Shown here in pieces: positions 32,237-40,686 of a DNA stretch of 64,000 nucleotides (position 1 is its first letter; the number at the start of each line of letters is the position of its first letter). Under the pieces are notes generated by a model. It ran no database searches. It was not told where the DNA came from and saw only the letters and a program-made list of their open reading frames with translations. The DNA is taken from contig NZ_JJMW01000060.1 of the NCBI RefSeq assembly GCF_000714435.1, forward strand, positions 1 through 64,000. The letters run 5' to 3'. The stretch is from Exiguobacterium alkaliphilum 12/1 (GTDB taxonomy: Bacteria; Bacillota; Bacilli; Exiguobacteriales; Exiguobacteriaceae). A program made the position numbers and the translations under genes.

Positions 32237-33300
32237 TTCTATTCGCGCTGACGTTTTGTATGCTCGTCTTCACGCTCGTCAACCTGTTATTTTTACGACC
32301 GCTCACCAAGCCCGTCGCTTCTCCCCCGACGGCCGTCTGCATCCCACTCCGGAACGAGGAGCGGAACGTCCCGAAACTGATCGCCAGCTTAAAGGAAGCC
32401 GTTCCACGTGAGAGTCACGTCTATTTATTCGAAGACCGGTCCGACGACGGTACATACGCCGCGCTCGTCCAATCGATTGCGGACGACCCCCGCTTCACCA
32501 TCTTTCGTGGGGTGCCGCTCCCCGAAGGATGGGCAGGGAAGGTTCATGCCTGCCATCAGTTGGCGAGCCGGACGACGGAACCGTACCTCTTGTTCCTCGA
32601 CGCCGACGTGACCATCGACCCGACGTTCATCGACCGGCTACACGGGACACGTCTGCGTGAGGGAGTCGTCTTTTTGTCCGGCTTCCCTCGTTTCCCGACC
32701 CCGACATGGCTCGGAAAACTGCTCATCCCGATGCAACACGTCTTGATCGCCCAACACTTGCCGCTGTTTTGGCGAAAAGTCCGTCACCCCGCTTTCGCCG
32801 CAGCGAACGGGATGAACGTCCTCGTCGAACGGACGAGCTATGACGAGGTCGGTGGTCATGCCTCGATTCACAACTCTTTGATTGATGACATCGATTTATG
32901 CCGGGAGTTCAAACGGCGAAAAAAATTGACGTCGCTCGTACAAGTGTCGCCGTATATCACGTGTGACATGTATGCCACGAATGAAGAAGTATGGAACGGG
33001 TTTTCAAAAAACGTATTCAAGGGAATGAATGAATCAGTGGGCATCGCCCTTTATTTCTTTCTTTATTACGGCGTCCAAGCATCGGCGTTCGTCGCCCTAC
33101 TCGTCCGGCCCGACTGGTATTCGCTCGGAGCGGTCCTCTGCGTCCTACTCGCACGGCTCGCCATCGATTTGAAATCAGGGGGAAGACAGTTTTGGTTGCA
33201 TCCGTTCAGCCTCATCGCCTACTTGGCGTTGCTTGCGAGCGCGGTCATCCGTAAATGGAGACGACAACCGATCACTTGGAAAGGCCGCATGTACCCTTAG
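32233..33300 (+). CDS. Family 2 glycosyltransferase, CrtQ-like
   Basis: A 355-residue GT2 enzyme with an N-terminal membrane anchor (3-23), nucleotide-binding CIPLRNEERNV and DRSDDGT, the DxD motif FLDADVT, an acceptor-side segment IDDIDLCREFKRR, and two to three C-terminal membrane helices ending in WKGRMYP. The layout and the WKGR ending match CrtQ, which adds glucose to 4,4'-diaponeurosporenoate. I infer the same role, glycosylating the carboxylated carotenoid made by CrtP encoded next. Confidence 0.87.
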   Translation: MILFALTFCMLVFTLVNLLFLRPLTKPVASPPTAVCIPLRNEERNVPKLIASLKEAVPRESHVYLFEDRSDDGTYAALVQSIADDPRFTIFRGVPLPEGWAGKVHACHQLASRTTEPYLLFLDADVTIDPTFIDRLHGTRLREGVVFLSGFPRFPTPTWLGKLLIPMQHVLIAQHLPLFWRKVRHPAFAAANGMNVLVERTSYDEVGGHASIHNSLIDDIDLCREFKRRKKLTSLVQVSPYITCDMYATNEEVWNGFSKNVFKGMNESVGIALYFFLYYGVQASAFVALLVRPDWYSLGAVLCVLLARLAIDLKSGGRQFWLHPFSLIAYLALLASAVIRKWRRQPITWKGRMYP

Positions 33301-33323
33301 AAAACGTTAGGAGGCACATCGCC

Positions 33324-34790
33324 ATGAAACAAATTGCCATCATCGGGGCCGGTCTCGGCGGCTTGAGCGCCGCTGTCACCCTCGCCTCACGCGGTTACGA
33401 CGTCACCGTCATCGAGAAAAACGAGCACGTCGGCGGCAAGCTCATGCCCGTCATCACCGACGGCCATCGCTTTGACTTCGGTCCGAACACGATCACCATG
33501 CCGGACGTGTTCCGTTCCGTCATCCGTAACAGTGGGGCGAACCCGGAAGATTACTTCGAGCTCGTCAAACTCGATTTGCATACGGTCAACCACTTCACCG
33601 ACGGCTCGACGTTCACGTTCCGGTCCGGACGCGAGCAGATGGAAGAGGAAGTCCGACGCTTGACGGGCGGCAAGGCCGACCAAAACCAACTCGCCGACTA
33701 TTTGGACGAGGCGGAGAAACTGTTCGAGATCGCGAACAAGCGCTTCTTCACCCGGATGGAGACGAAAATGGACACCGGATTGTGGAGCGATATGATGAAA
33801 GTCCATCCGCTCACGAGCCTGCACGCGCTCCATAAGAAGTACTTCAAAGACCCGCGCATCATTCAAGCGCTCGACCGCTACGCGACATATATCGGCAGCA
33901 GCCCTTACGTCACACCGGGCACGTTCGCGCTCATCTCACACCTCGAATTGAATGACGGGGTGTATTACGCCAAAGGCGGAAACTGGACGATTGCCAAAGG
34001 CTTCGCCAAACGGGCCAGTGAACTCGGCGTCGAGTTCAAGCTCGGTCAAGAAGTGACGAAGATTGAAGTGATGAACGGCAAAGCCCACGCCGTCGTCATC
34101 GACGAGGAGGACGTGTTATCGTGCGACGCCGTCTTATTGAACGGCGAGTTGCTCACGCAGTACCCGCGTCTCGTCGATGCGATCCATCGCCCGTCGTTCC
34201 CGGTCCCGACACGTGATACGGTCGAACCGTCCGTCTCGGCATTCGTCGTCATGGTCGGATTGAACAAACGATTGAATCTTGCCCATCATAACGTCTACTT
34301 CTCTGACGACTATGAGGCCGAGTTCCGTGCCTTGTTCGAGGAAGAGCGCTATGCGGACGAGCCGACGATTTACATCTCGAACTCGTCCCATACGGACCCA
34401 TCGATGGGTGAAGCCGGGGACAACTTGTTCATCCTCGTCAACGCCCCGGCCCACTTGACCGATATCGATGCCGAGACGTATGAACACCTCATCCGTCGCC
34501 GCCTCCGTAAGTTCGGCGTCGAGTGGGACGACGCGGACGTCGTCTATCATCATCGCGTCACCCCGCATGACTTGACCCGAGACTTCTACGCTTATTACGG
34601 AGCGCTTTACGGCACGTCCGCCAACTCGAAGAAAGGCGCCTTCTTCCGCCCGTCAGCCCGGTCCGAAGACGTCTCGAACATCTGGTTCGCGGGCGGGTCG
34701 ACCCATCCGGGCGGGGGGAGCCCGATGGTCACGCTTTCAGGACAACTCGCCGCCCGCTCGATGTTAGAGGACATACCTCTGACAATTTGA
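33324..34790 (+). CDS. crtP: 4,4'-diaponeurosporene oxygenase-like protein (CrtP/CrtNb)
   Basis: A 488-residue FAD flavoprotein of the CrtI/CrtN family. The dinucleotide motif IAIIGAGLGGLSAAVTLA starts at residue 3, and the C-terminal FAD motif is VSNIWFAGGSTHPGGGSPMVTLSGQLAA. The central ALDRYATYIGSSPYVTPGTFALISHLELNDGVYYAKGG and the LAHHNVYFSDDY stretch match CrtP (oxidising terminal methyls to aldehyde or acid) more than CrtN. Start at 33324 with TAGGAGG upstream; the frame is open 69 bases further but without a ribosome binding site. Last gene of the + block; no terminator follows before the RNA-like region. Confidence 0.88.
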   Translation: MKQIAIIGAGLGGLSAAVTLASRGYDVTVIEKNEHVGGKLMPVITDGHRFDFGPNTITMPDVFRSVIRNSGANPEDYFELVKLDLHTVNHFTDGSTFTFRSGREQMEEEVRRLTGGKADQNQLADYLDEAEKLFEIANKRFFTRMETKMDTGLWSDMMKVHPLTSLHALHKKYFKDPRIIQALDRYATYIGSSPYVTPGTFALISHLELNDGVYYAKGGNWTIAKGFAKRASELGVEFKLGQEVTKIEVMNGKAHAVVIDEEDVLSCDAVLLNGELLTQYPRLVDAIHRPSFPVPTRDTVEPSVSAFVVMVGLNKRLNLAHHNVYFSDDYEAEFRALFEEERYADEPTIYISNSSHTDPSMGEAGDNLFILVNAPAHLTDIDAETYEHLIRRRLRKFGVEWDDADVVYHHRVTPHDLTRDFYAYYGALYGTSANSKKGAFFRPSARSEDVSNIWFAGGSTHPGGGSPMVTLSGQLAARSMLEDIPLTI

Positions 34791-34815
34791 ACATTTTGTG
34801 AACAGAAGATTCGAC

Positions 34816-34846
34816 ACTTGTCGACAAGTCTGAGACGTGATAATAT
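34816..34846 (+). promoter_or_regulatory. Promoter of the putative C-loop RNA, with palindrome
   Basis: TTGTCG (34818-34823), 17 bases, then TAATAT (34841-34846). The -35 hexamer is inside the perfect 14-bp palindrome ACTTGTCGACAAGT (34816-34829), a likely operator. TTCGACA at 34810-34816 equals the complement of the Bacillus Spo0A box core TGTCGAA, which may be chance. Confidence 0.55.
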
Positions 34847-34852
34847 CATATT

Positions 34853-35179
34853 CGAGTTCAAGCAGTATTGTAACGTTTGTTACACCTGTAGCGATCGAAT
34901 GGCTTCCCCGAGCCAATCGCGTTTTGAACTTGTCACACCCGAGAAAAAATGATGAGCGAGTTTCCCCACTCGTATGCCGTAGCTGGATCAGCATGCATCT
35001 GATGTTCCCCCTTAGTCCATCAAGCATCCTGTTTCAGCGAAGATGCCCCATCGTTTCATTCCCCATGAGACGAGGCACATCTTTAGGTGTTCATCACAAG
35101 CCGATTCGTTCGTTTCCCCGACGGACGGGTCACATAACGCTTACGCCACTTTTGGTCCCCCGCCAAAAGTGGTTTTTTT
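34853..35179 (+). ncRNA. Putative multi-hairpin small RNA with C-rich loops
   Basis: This 420-base gap between convergent carotenoid operons has no convincing gene but is dense in hairpins. By eye: 34869-34884 (TGTAAC/GTTACA), 34891-34920 (loop TCCCCG), 34957-34972 (loop TTCCCC), 35000-35022 (loop beginning TTCCCCC), 35042-35052 (CCCC), 35052-35072 (8-bp stem, loop TCCCC), 35107-35127 (7-bp stem, loop TTCCCCG), and the terminator 35146-35179 (10-bp stem, loop TCCCCCG, seven T). Seven C4-C5 tracts thus all fall in loops. Such loops in RsaE- and LhrC-type small RNAs pair with Shine-Dalgarno sequences. Family unknown to me; the 5' end is inferred from the promoter. It could instead be the 3' UTR of the crtP transcript. 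Confidence 0.6.
35146..35179 (+). terminator. Strong + strand terminator with C5 loop
   Basis: Perfect ten-base stem CCACTTTTGG / CCAAAAGTGG, loop TCCCCCG and seven T. It ends 355 bases after the crtP stop, so it belongs to the RNA-like region rather than directly to crtP. Confidence 0.93.
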
Positions 35180-35185
35180 GTGCGC

Positions 35186-35212
35186 AAAAAAAGCGGCCGC
35201 CTATGCGGTCGC
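35186..35212 (-). terminator. Terminator of crtM
   Basis: GCGACCGC / GCGGCCGC (one mismatch) with loop ATAG and seven U on the minus strand, abutting the crtM stop. Confidence 0.88.
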
Positions 35213-36052
35213 TCACAGTCGTGCCAATAGTTTTCCTTTTTGCAACGTCGAGACGTACGCGCGCTTGGTAAACACGTCATACGCGTTCCCCCTTGCCGCG
35301 TCTAAGATGCCTTCATAGAGGAGCGCTGCCGCCTGTACCGGTTTCCGGCTCGCCGGTGGGTAGAGGTGATGTGTTTCCCTCGCCCGGGTATATAAGAATT
35401 CAGCTCGACGGGCGAGCGTCTCCCAGACGTCCATGAACGCAGGTGTCACTTTCCGGGCGAACAAGTCCGCCTCCGAGACGCCGAACTCAGCGAGTAGCGT
35501 TTGCGGGAGATAAATCCGGTCCCTGCTCAAGTCTTCGCCGACGTCACGCAAGATGTTCGTCAACTGCATGGCGATGCCGAGATCGATTGCGCCTTGCCTC
35601 AGGCTCGCCTTCTCGGTCGCGTCCGGCTCTGGTACGAGAATCGGCAACAGCATTAAGCCGACCGTGCTGGCCGCATAATAGCTGTATTGTTCCGTCTCCT
35701 CGAGCGTCGCGTACCGTGACTTATGTAAATCCCATTTCATCCCTTCGGCCAACTCGAAGAAGGGCGCGACGTCCATGTCATAACGGCCCCACACATCACG
35801 GAGCGCGACCCAAAGAGCCCCTTCGACGTCTTCGTTCGCCAAAAAGCGATTAAAGTCATGCAAAAACTCCGTCAGGCTCGCTTCCGGTCGGTCGGATTCG
35901 TCGACGGCGTCGTCGAGCAGACGGCAAAACGTATAGACGGCCGCGACCGCCTGACGGTCCGGCTTGGAGAGCAAAGAGAAGGCCCGATAAAACGTCAACG
36001 AGCCTTTCTTCATGATTTCCTCACATTGACGATACGCTTCTTGTGTCGTCAT
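35213..36052 (-). CDS. crtM: Dehydrosqualene (squalene/phytoene) synthase CrtM
   Basis: A 279-residue all-helical isoprenoid synthase joining two farnesyl diphosphates head to head to dehydrosqualene (C30), the first carotenoid step. The first Asp-rich motif is RLLDDAVDE (D47, D48, D51) and the second MQLTNILRDVGEDLSRDRIYLP near residue 165-185. Family assignment to C30 rather than C40 synthase is inferred from the CrtN/CrtP partners. Its start lies 32 bases inside the crtN gene, so the two are translationally linked. Confidence 0.93.
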   Translation of the reverse strand: MTTQEAYRQCEEIMKKGSLTFYRAFSLLSKPDRQAVAAVYTFCRLLDDAVDESDRPEASLTEFLHDFNRFLANEDVEGALWVALRDVWGRYDMDVAPFFELAEGMKWDLHKSRYATLEETEQYSYYAASTVGLMLLPILVPEPDATEKASLRQGAIDLGIAMQLTNILRDVGEDLSRDRIYLPQTLLAEFGVSEADLFARKVTPAFMDVWETLARRAEFLYTRARETHHLYPPASRKPVQAAALLYEGILDAARGNAYDVFTKRAYVSTLQKGKLLARL

Positions 36053-37496
36053 AGAATGCCTCCATTTCTTCTTCCATTCTTTTCACGAGTAGTTCGGACC
36101 CAATCATCACGATCGGGACACCACCGCACGGGTGTACCGAGGCGCCGACGGCGAAGAGCCGTTCGATGTGCGCATATGGTCGGGCTTGCGGTTTGAACGC
36201 CGCCGACTGCGAGAGTTTCGGCGCGATGCCGAAGCTGCCGCCTTCAAAGAGACCGAATCGCTCCGCGTCCATCGGCGTCCGAAGTTTCATCTCGGTGACA
36301 CGCTCACTGAAGCCCGGTACGAGCGTCTCAAGCCGGCCGACGAGGTGATCGATCGTCCCGTTCGCCTCGAAATCAGAGCGCTCGAGCTTTCGCGGCACCG
36401 GTACGAGGACGTAGAGCACACTTGTGCCTTCGGGTGCGAGCGTTCGGTCGACCCGGGACGGATTGAACGTGTACATCGCCGGGTACTCGCTCAGTTTACC
36501 ATCTTCAAAGATGGTTCGCATCGATCCGGCAAAATCGTTCGGCAAGTCAAACTGATGCACCGGCAACTCAATCTCACCGTTGACGGTGAAGTACAAGAGA
36601 AGCGTCGCGCTCGATGGCTCGTATGCTTTCGGTTTGACGCCATCGATGAGTCGCTCCATGAGCGGGAAGTCCCCGTTCACGACGACCGCATCGTGCGGAT
36701 GGGTGACGCCGTCGACGACGACGGCGTTCGCCCGTCCGTTCTCGACACGAACACGTTCGACACGCGCGTTCAGGTTGAACTGAACACCGCGACGTCTCAG
36801 CTCTTGTTCTAGTTTCGTCGCGAGTGAGAAATATCCTCCTTTGACGTACCAGACCCCTTCTTCTTGCTCACGGTATGGGATGAGACCGTAAAGCGACGGC
36901 GTCGCATACGGGTTACCGCCGATATAGAGCGTCTGCAGACTATAGGCGACGCGCAGACGCTCGTCTTTGAAGAATCGTTTCATGTTCTCATGTGCCGTCT
37001 CATACGCCTTCAGGCGCATGAGGAGGAGCAACAGCTTCGGTTCGAACAAATCCGACTTTGCTTTATAGCCACGGTCTAAGAACGACTCAAAGCCGATTTG
37101 ATACTCGTCGCGCTTTTGGGTCATATACCCGCGGAAAGCATCCCCTTCCCCGAACATGCGCTCCACTTCTTCCGCTTGCCGCTCGATGTCGCGGTACTTG
37201 TAGAACGCCGTCCCGTCTTCATAACGGAGGCGATAGAGCGGGTCGATTTCGAGCAGCTCAACTTCCGTCTCGGGAAGACCCGCCTGTTTCAATTGCTGTT
37301 TCAGTTTCGACGGCAACAACACGATCGTCGGGCCTTCATCGACACGGGCGCCGTTGTCGAACTCGACATAGTTGAGACGTCCACCGACGCGCGCTTCCTT
37401 CTCATAAATCGTGACCTGCAACGATGGGTATTTATGCGTCAATAAGAGCGCCGCATACAAAGAGCCGATTCCGGCCCCGACGAATCCGATGTTCAT
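36021..37496 (-). CDS. crtN: Diapophytoene desaturase CrtN
   Basis: A 491-residue FAD-dependent desaturase. The N-terminal motif is IGFVGAGIGSLYAALLLT with YEKEARVGGR, and the C-terminal FAD segment LFAVGASVHPCGGVPIVMIGSELL. The central SLQTLYIGGNPYATPSLYGLIPYREQEEGVWYVKGG and the FGIAPKLSQSAAFKPQ stretch match CrtN of Staphylococcus, which desaturates dehydrosqualene. The second glycine of the usual GxGxxG is present but the following Gly is Ser (GIGSL). It overlaps crtM and starts four bases inside the preceding CrtN-like gene. Confidence 0.9.
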   Translation of the reverse strand: MNIGFVGAGIGSLYAALLLTHKYPSLQVTIYEKEARVGGRLNYVEFDNGARVDEGPTIVLLPSKLKQQLKQAGLPETEVELLEIDPLYRLRYEDGTAFYKYRDIERQAEEVERMFGEGDAFRGYMTQKRDEYQIGFESFLDRGYKAKSDLFEPKLLLLLMRLKAYETAHENMKRFFKDERLRVAYSLQTLYIGGNPYATPSLYGLIPYREQEEGVWYVKGGYFSLATKLEQELRRRGVQFNLNARVERVRVENGRANAVVVDGVTHPHDAVVVNGDFPLMERLIDGVKPKAYEPSSATLLLYFTVNGEIELPVHQFDLPNDFAGSMRTIFEDGKLSEYPAMYTFNPSRVDRTLAPEGTSVLYVLVPVPRKLERSDFEANGTIDHLVGRLETLVPGFSERVTEMKLRTPMDAERFGLFEGGSFGIAPKLSQSAAFKPQARPYAHIERLFAVGASVHPCGGVPIVMIGSELLVKRMEEEMEAFYDDTRSVSSM

Positions 37497-38983
37497 TGGC
37501 CGACACCTGCCCGGTCGCGAAGCAAGTTCGTCGTGATGCGAGCCGATTCGAAGATGGTCGGCAGTCCGCTGCCCGGATGGGTGCCGCCGCCGACGAGCCA
37601 GACGTGGTCGAGTTCTTCAAACTGGTTGTGCGGACGGAAGTACATCATCTGTGACAAGTTATGGCCCAGATTGAACGTCGCCCCTTCATAGACGCCGAAC
37701 GCCTCCCAGTCTTTCGGGGTGAGCGCTTGTTTCACTTCGATGTGGTCCCGGATGTCTTTATACGGGGAACGCGTCTCGAGCGCGTCGAGGACTCGTTCGG
37801 TCATCTTCGGCTCGAGCGTCTCCCACGGCAAATTCGATAAGTTGTTCGGTACCGGGACGAGCACGTAGAGTGAGGACTTGCCGGCTGGCGCGAGCGTCGG
37901 GTCGATCTTCGAGGCGTTTTGCACGTAGAACGAGAAGTCGTCGCTCAACTTCAAGTCTTTTGTCATCTCTTTGACGTTTTGCTCGTAATCGTCAGCGAAA
38001 TGAATCGTATGGTGGCCGACGTCATACAAGCGGTCGAGCCCGAGATAGAGCATGAACGTTGAGCACGAGTAGCGTTTCTTCTGCAACTGCTCGGGGCTCC
38101 AACGCGATAACGTGCCGTTCGGGACGAGCGATGTCATCGCGTGGGCGAAGTCGGCCCCGATAATCACTTCATCAAACGAGTAGTGGACGTTGTTCGCGAC
38201 GAGCCCGTTCACACTCTTCCCATCGAGCAACAACCGGTCGACCCCTTCACCGAGACGAATCGACCCGCCTTCTTCCTCGATGACGCGCGCCATCGCCGTA
38301 CATAACTGGTTCACGCCGCCAATCGGATGATGGACGCCGTATGCGTGTTCCATATAGGACAAAATCGAGAATCCGCCCGGACATTCCCAAGCCGACATGC
38401 CGAGATATTTCGCTTGGAATGTGAACGCATATTTCAGCTCTTCGCTCGTGAAGTATTCCGATAACACGTCATAGAGCGATTTACCGATCGAGAGGAACGG
38501 CAACGCCTTCAAGACACGAAGCGACACGTAATCGGTCAAACTGTCGTGCGCCGTCTGAAGCACCGGCATCAGCTTCGACAGCTTGATCGCTTGCTCCGAC
38601 ATGAATCGCTCATACCCTTCCCCGTTGCCCGGGAACTGTGCCTCAATCGCCTCGAACATCTCGTCACGGTCCGTCGTCATCGACAAGACGCGACGGCCAC
38701 GGTCGAAGTATAGATCGTACATCGGCTCGAGCCGTTTCATCTCGACGTAATCGTGCAAGTTCCGTCCCGTCTCTTCAAAAATCTCTTCTAGAATATATGG
38801 CATATTCAAAAAAGTCGGGCCACGATCGAACGCGAACTCCCCGACTTGTAGACGTGACGTCCGTCCACCGACGAACGGCTGTTTCTCGAACACGGTGACA
38901 GAGACGCCACGGCTCGCCAAAATCATGGCTGCGGCGAGCCCTCCTGGTCCGGCACCGATGACTGCAACTCTTTTTTCCGACAC
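37493..38983 (-). CDS. Second CrtN-like carotenoid desaturase/oxygenase
   Basis: A 496-residue member of the same FAD amine-oxidase/CrtI family: VAVIGAGPGGLAAAMILASRG with FEKQPFVGGR at the N-terminus and HVWLVGGGTHPGSGLPTIFESARI at the end. The middle (AFTFQAKYLGMSAWECPGGFSILSYMEHAYGVHHPIGG) differs from both CrtN and CrtP here. It may extend desaturation or oxidise the other end. Start is the GTG at 38983, with AGGGAG nine bases upstream; a TTG three codons earlier would leave no spacer. First gene of the minus block behind a consensus promoter. Confidence 0.85.
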   Translation of the reverse strand: MSEKRVAVIGAGPGGLAAAMILASRGVSVTVFEKQPFVGGRTSRLQVGEFAFDRGPTFLNMPYILEEIFEETGRNLHDYVEMKRLEPMYDLYFDRGRRVLSMTTDRDEMFEAIEAQFPGNGEGYERFMSEQAIKLSKLMPVLQTAHDSLTDYVSLRVLKALPFLSIGKSLYDVLSEYFTSEELKYAFTFQAKYLGMSAWECPGGFSILSYMEHAYGVHHPIGGVNQLCTAMARVIEEEGGSIRLGEGVDRLLLDGKSVNGLVANNVHYSFDEVIIGADFAHAMTSLVPNGTLSRWSPEQLQKKRYSCSTFMLYLGLDRLYDVGHHTIHFADDYEQNVKEMTKDLKLSDDFSFYVQNASKIDPTLAPAGKSSLYVLVPVPNNLSNLPWETLEPKMTERVLDALETRSPYKDIRDHIEVKQALTPKDWEAFGVYEGATFNLGHNLSQMMYFRPHNQFEELDHVWLVGGGTHPGSGLPTIFESARITTNLLRDRAGVGQ

Positions 38984-39027
38984 GTTGAACAACTCCCTAT
39001 GTGAATAGTCTCTTATGCTTCTACTCC

Positions 39028-39056
39028 ATTATAGAAACGAGTCGAGACAAGTTCAA
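39028..39056 (-). promoter_or_regulatory. Strong promoter of the crtN2-crtN-crtM operon
   Basis: Minus strand TTGAAC (39056-39051), 17-base spacer, TATAAT (39033-39028), about 40 bases upstream of the GTG start. It gives the minus block a start independent of the methyltransferase gene. Confidence 0.8.
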
Positions 39057-39087
39057 ATCTGAATCGGCTCGCCGTGTGTAGTCTATG

Positions 39088-40089
39088 TCAGTCGCCACGT
39101 TCGGCGATGACGATATACCAAGACCCTTCTGGGATGAACGGGATGAAGCGGACGTTCCCGAAGCCGCTTTGTTCCATTTGACGACGGAGGGCGCGAATCG
39201 TAGGAAGTGGATATAAATTATCGTGGAGCGTCATGAACGCGTTGAACGCCGAGGCGAAGCGTGCGCCGAGCGGGGTCTCCGCGAGCGGCGTGACGAGGAC
39301 GGCGACGCCACGCTCATCTAGATTCTCGAGCATGCGTCCGAGTAGCTTCGTCCGTTCGTCCGGCGAGAAGTAATAGAGCATGTTGTTCATCATGACGGCA
39401 TCGAACCGTTCATCATGGTCCCATTCCATGAAGTCGGCCACTTCGTAACGAATCTCACCCGTCTCATCTTTCTCCCGTGCCTCTTCGATGACGTCTTCCT
39501 CCAAATCGATCCCCGTCAATTTCCAGTCCGGCTCGAGGTCATGCAGTTTACGCAAATAGCCACCGTGGCCGCAACCGATGTCGAGCATCGTCTTGACGTC
39601 TGCCTGACGCAAGAGTTGCTGCACGATCGGGAAGGCGACCGTCTCGACGAGCGTCGACGTCTGGGCGACGACTTGGCCGTGCGTGGCCCCGTCGAACGTC
39701 TTCTGTTTCCCCGACTCTAAAAACTCCGGATAGGCGATGAGCGCCGGAATGTGAAGTTCCATCATCTCTTGCAACATGAAGCCGATACTACGCTCATCTT
39801 CATGCGATAATTGATACTTCAAGCTACGCGTTGGATAGTAGCGCCATCCTCGCTTTTTCAAGTGTCGAACGGCGACACCGACATCAAGCCAGCGCTCGAG
39901 CGCGAGTTTCGTCAGCGGCCGCTTCAATCGAAGCGTCATTTCCGCGTAGCTGGCCCCGCCTTGGAGCGCATCAAATAAACCGTACTTATAACCAATATAG
40001 CCATGCCATAACGGCAGGAACGACTCGGTTTGTTTCATCCATCTCCGCGCATGAAGCACGCGCGACCATTCATTCATCTGTTGATCCAT
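39088..40089 (-). CDS. Class I SAM-dependent methyltransferase
   Basis: A 333-residue protein with an N-terminal helical domain (about 1-150) and a Rossmann methyltransferase domain. Motif I is TMLDIGCGHGGYLRKLHDLEP (about 166-186), motif II LTGIDLEED, and motif IV AVMMNNMLYYF. The domain layout is that of O-methyltransferases acting on small molecules. Lying next to the carotenoid genes in the same orientation, it may methylate the carotenoid or its sugar, but the intervening strong promoter means it could be independent. No terminator was seen after it. Confidence 0.82.
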   Translation of the reverse strand: MDQQMNEWSRVLHARRWMKQTESFLPLWHGYIGYKYGLFDALQGGASYAEMTLRLKRPLTKLALERWLDVGVAVRHLKKRGWRYYPTRSLKYQLSHEDERSIGFMLQEMMELHIPALIAYPEFLESGKQKTFDGATHGQVVAQTSTLVETVAFPIVQQLLRQADVKTMLDIGCGHGGYLRKLHDLEPDWKLTGIDLEEDVIEEAREKDETGEIRYEVADFMEWDHDERFDAVMMNNMLYYFSPDERTKLLGRMLENLDERGVAVLVTPLAETPLGARFASAFNAFMTLHDNLYPLPTIRALRRQMEQSGFGNVRFIPFIPEGSWYIVIAERGD

Positions 40090-40152
40090 CGTTTCACCTC
40101 ATCATCGTTATCACTGATTTTTGTATTTTCCCCTAATAATTTGAGGACAAAC

Positions 40153-40185
40153 AAAAAAATCCCACTTCAATGTGTGAAGTGGGAT
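40153..40185 (-). terminator. Terminator of yisL
   Basis: Stem ATCCCACTTC / GAAGTGGGAT with a seven-base loop and seven U on the minus strand. Confidence 0.92.
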
Positions 40186-40190
40186 CCGGC

Positions 40191-40571
40191 TCAAATGAAG
40201 TTGCTGAAAAACGATTGGCCGTACGGAAGCGCGTAACCGATGAAGATTGTCACGAGCGACAAGACAGCGAAACCGCCAAGCATGGCGCTGGCCGGCTTTT
40301 GTTTCTTCATGCGGATGAGCGCCACCTCGCCGAAGATGAGCGTCAAGAGTCCGACCGTGATTTTCACGTGGTAGAACATCCCTCCGCTGTTCAATTGTAA
40401 GTACAAATAAAGTCCCGTCCCGAACGCGACGAGAAGCATGAGGCGAAACGCCATATGCGCGATTTTGCCGCTCTTGTTCCCGTTCTTGTAGCCGACGTAC
40501 GCGACGGCGAACAAGACGAGGAGTAAAATCCAGCTTGTCACGTGCGTATGCAGGAATGCAGTCAATGGCAT
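40191..40571 (-). CDS. yisL: YisL family (DUF1516) membrane protein
   Basis: A 126-residue protein with four membrane helices, starting HTHVTSWILLLVLFAVAY and with the conserved KIAHMAFRLMLLVAFGTGLYLY, KITVGLLTLIFGEVALIR and the final GYALPYG, as in Bacillus YisL (UPF0344). Function unknown. GGGGG precedes the ATG. Monocistronic. Confidence 0.9.
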   Translation of the reverse strand: MPLTAFLHTHVTSWILLLVLFAVAYVGYKNGNKSGKIAHMAFRLMLLVAFGTGLYLYLQLNSGGMFYHVKITVGLLTLIFGEVALIRMKKQKPASAMLGGFAVLSLVTIFIGYALPYGQSFFSNFI

Positions 40572-40643
40572 TCATTTATCCCCCTTTCATCATATACAAT
40601 CCTTATTGTACACGAATAAACCTGTGACCGGTCAAGCGAGAGC

Positions 40644-40684
40644 AAAAAAAGAGAGGGACACCCGGCTTCGGGCACCCCTCTTTC
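40644..40684 (-). terminator. Terminator of the sensor kinase gene
   Basis: A long imperfect stem (GAGGGG-GCCCG / CGGGT-CCCTC) around AAGC, followed by CTTTTTTT on the minus strand, three bases past the stop. Confidence 0.85.
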
Positions 40685-40686
40685 CT

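Noticed and set aside
34853-35179. The hairpin region as a riboswitch, 6S RNA, tmRNA or RNase P RNA
   Set aside because: It lies between convergent genes with no gene downstream to control, and lacks the conserved cores of those RNAs that I know.
34870-35180. Reading the same region on the minus strand as a CsrA sponge with GGGGA loops
   Set aside because: The complementary loops would be GGA-containing, but no promoter or U-tailed terminator fits the minus strand; both signals fit the + strand.
34837-35271. A 144-codon + strand open frame across the C-loop RNA region
   Set aside because: It has no ribosome binding site, a low-complexity composition shaped by the hairpins, and runs through a strong terminator into the antisense of crtM.
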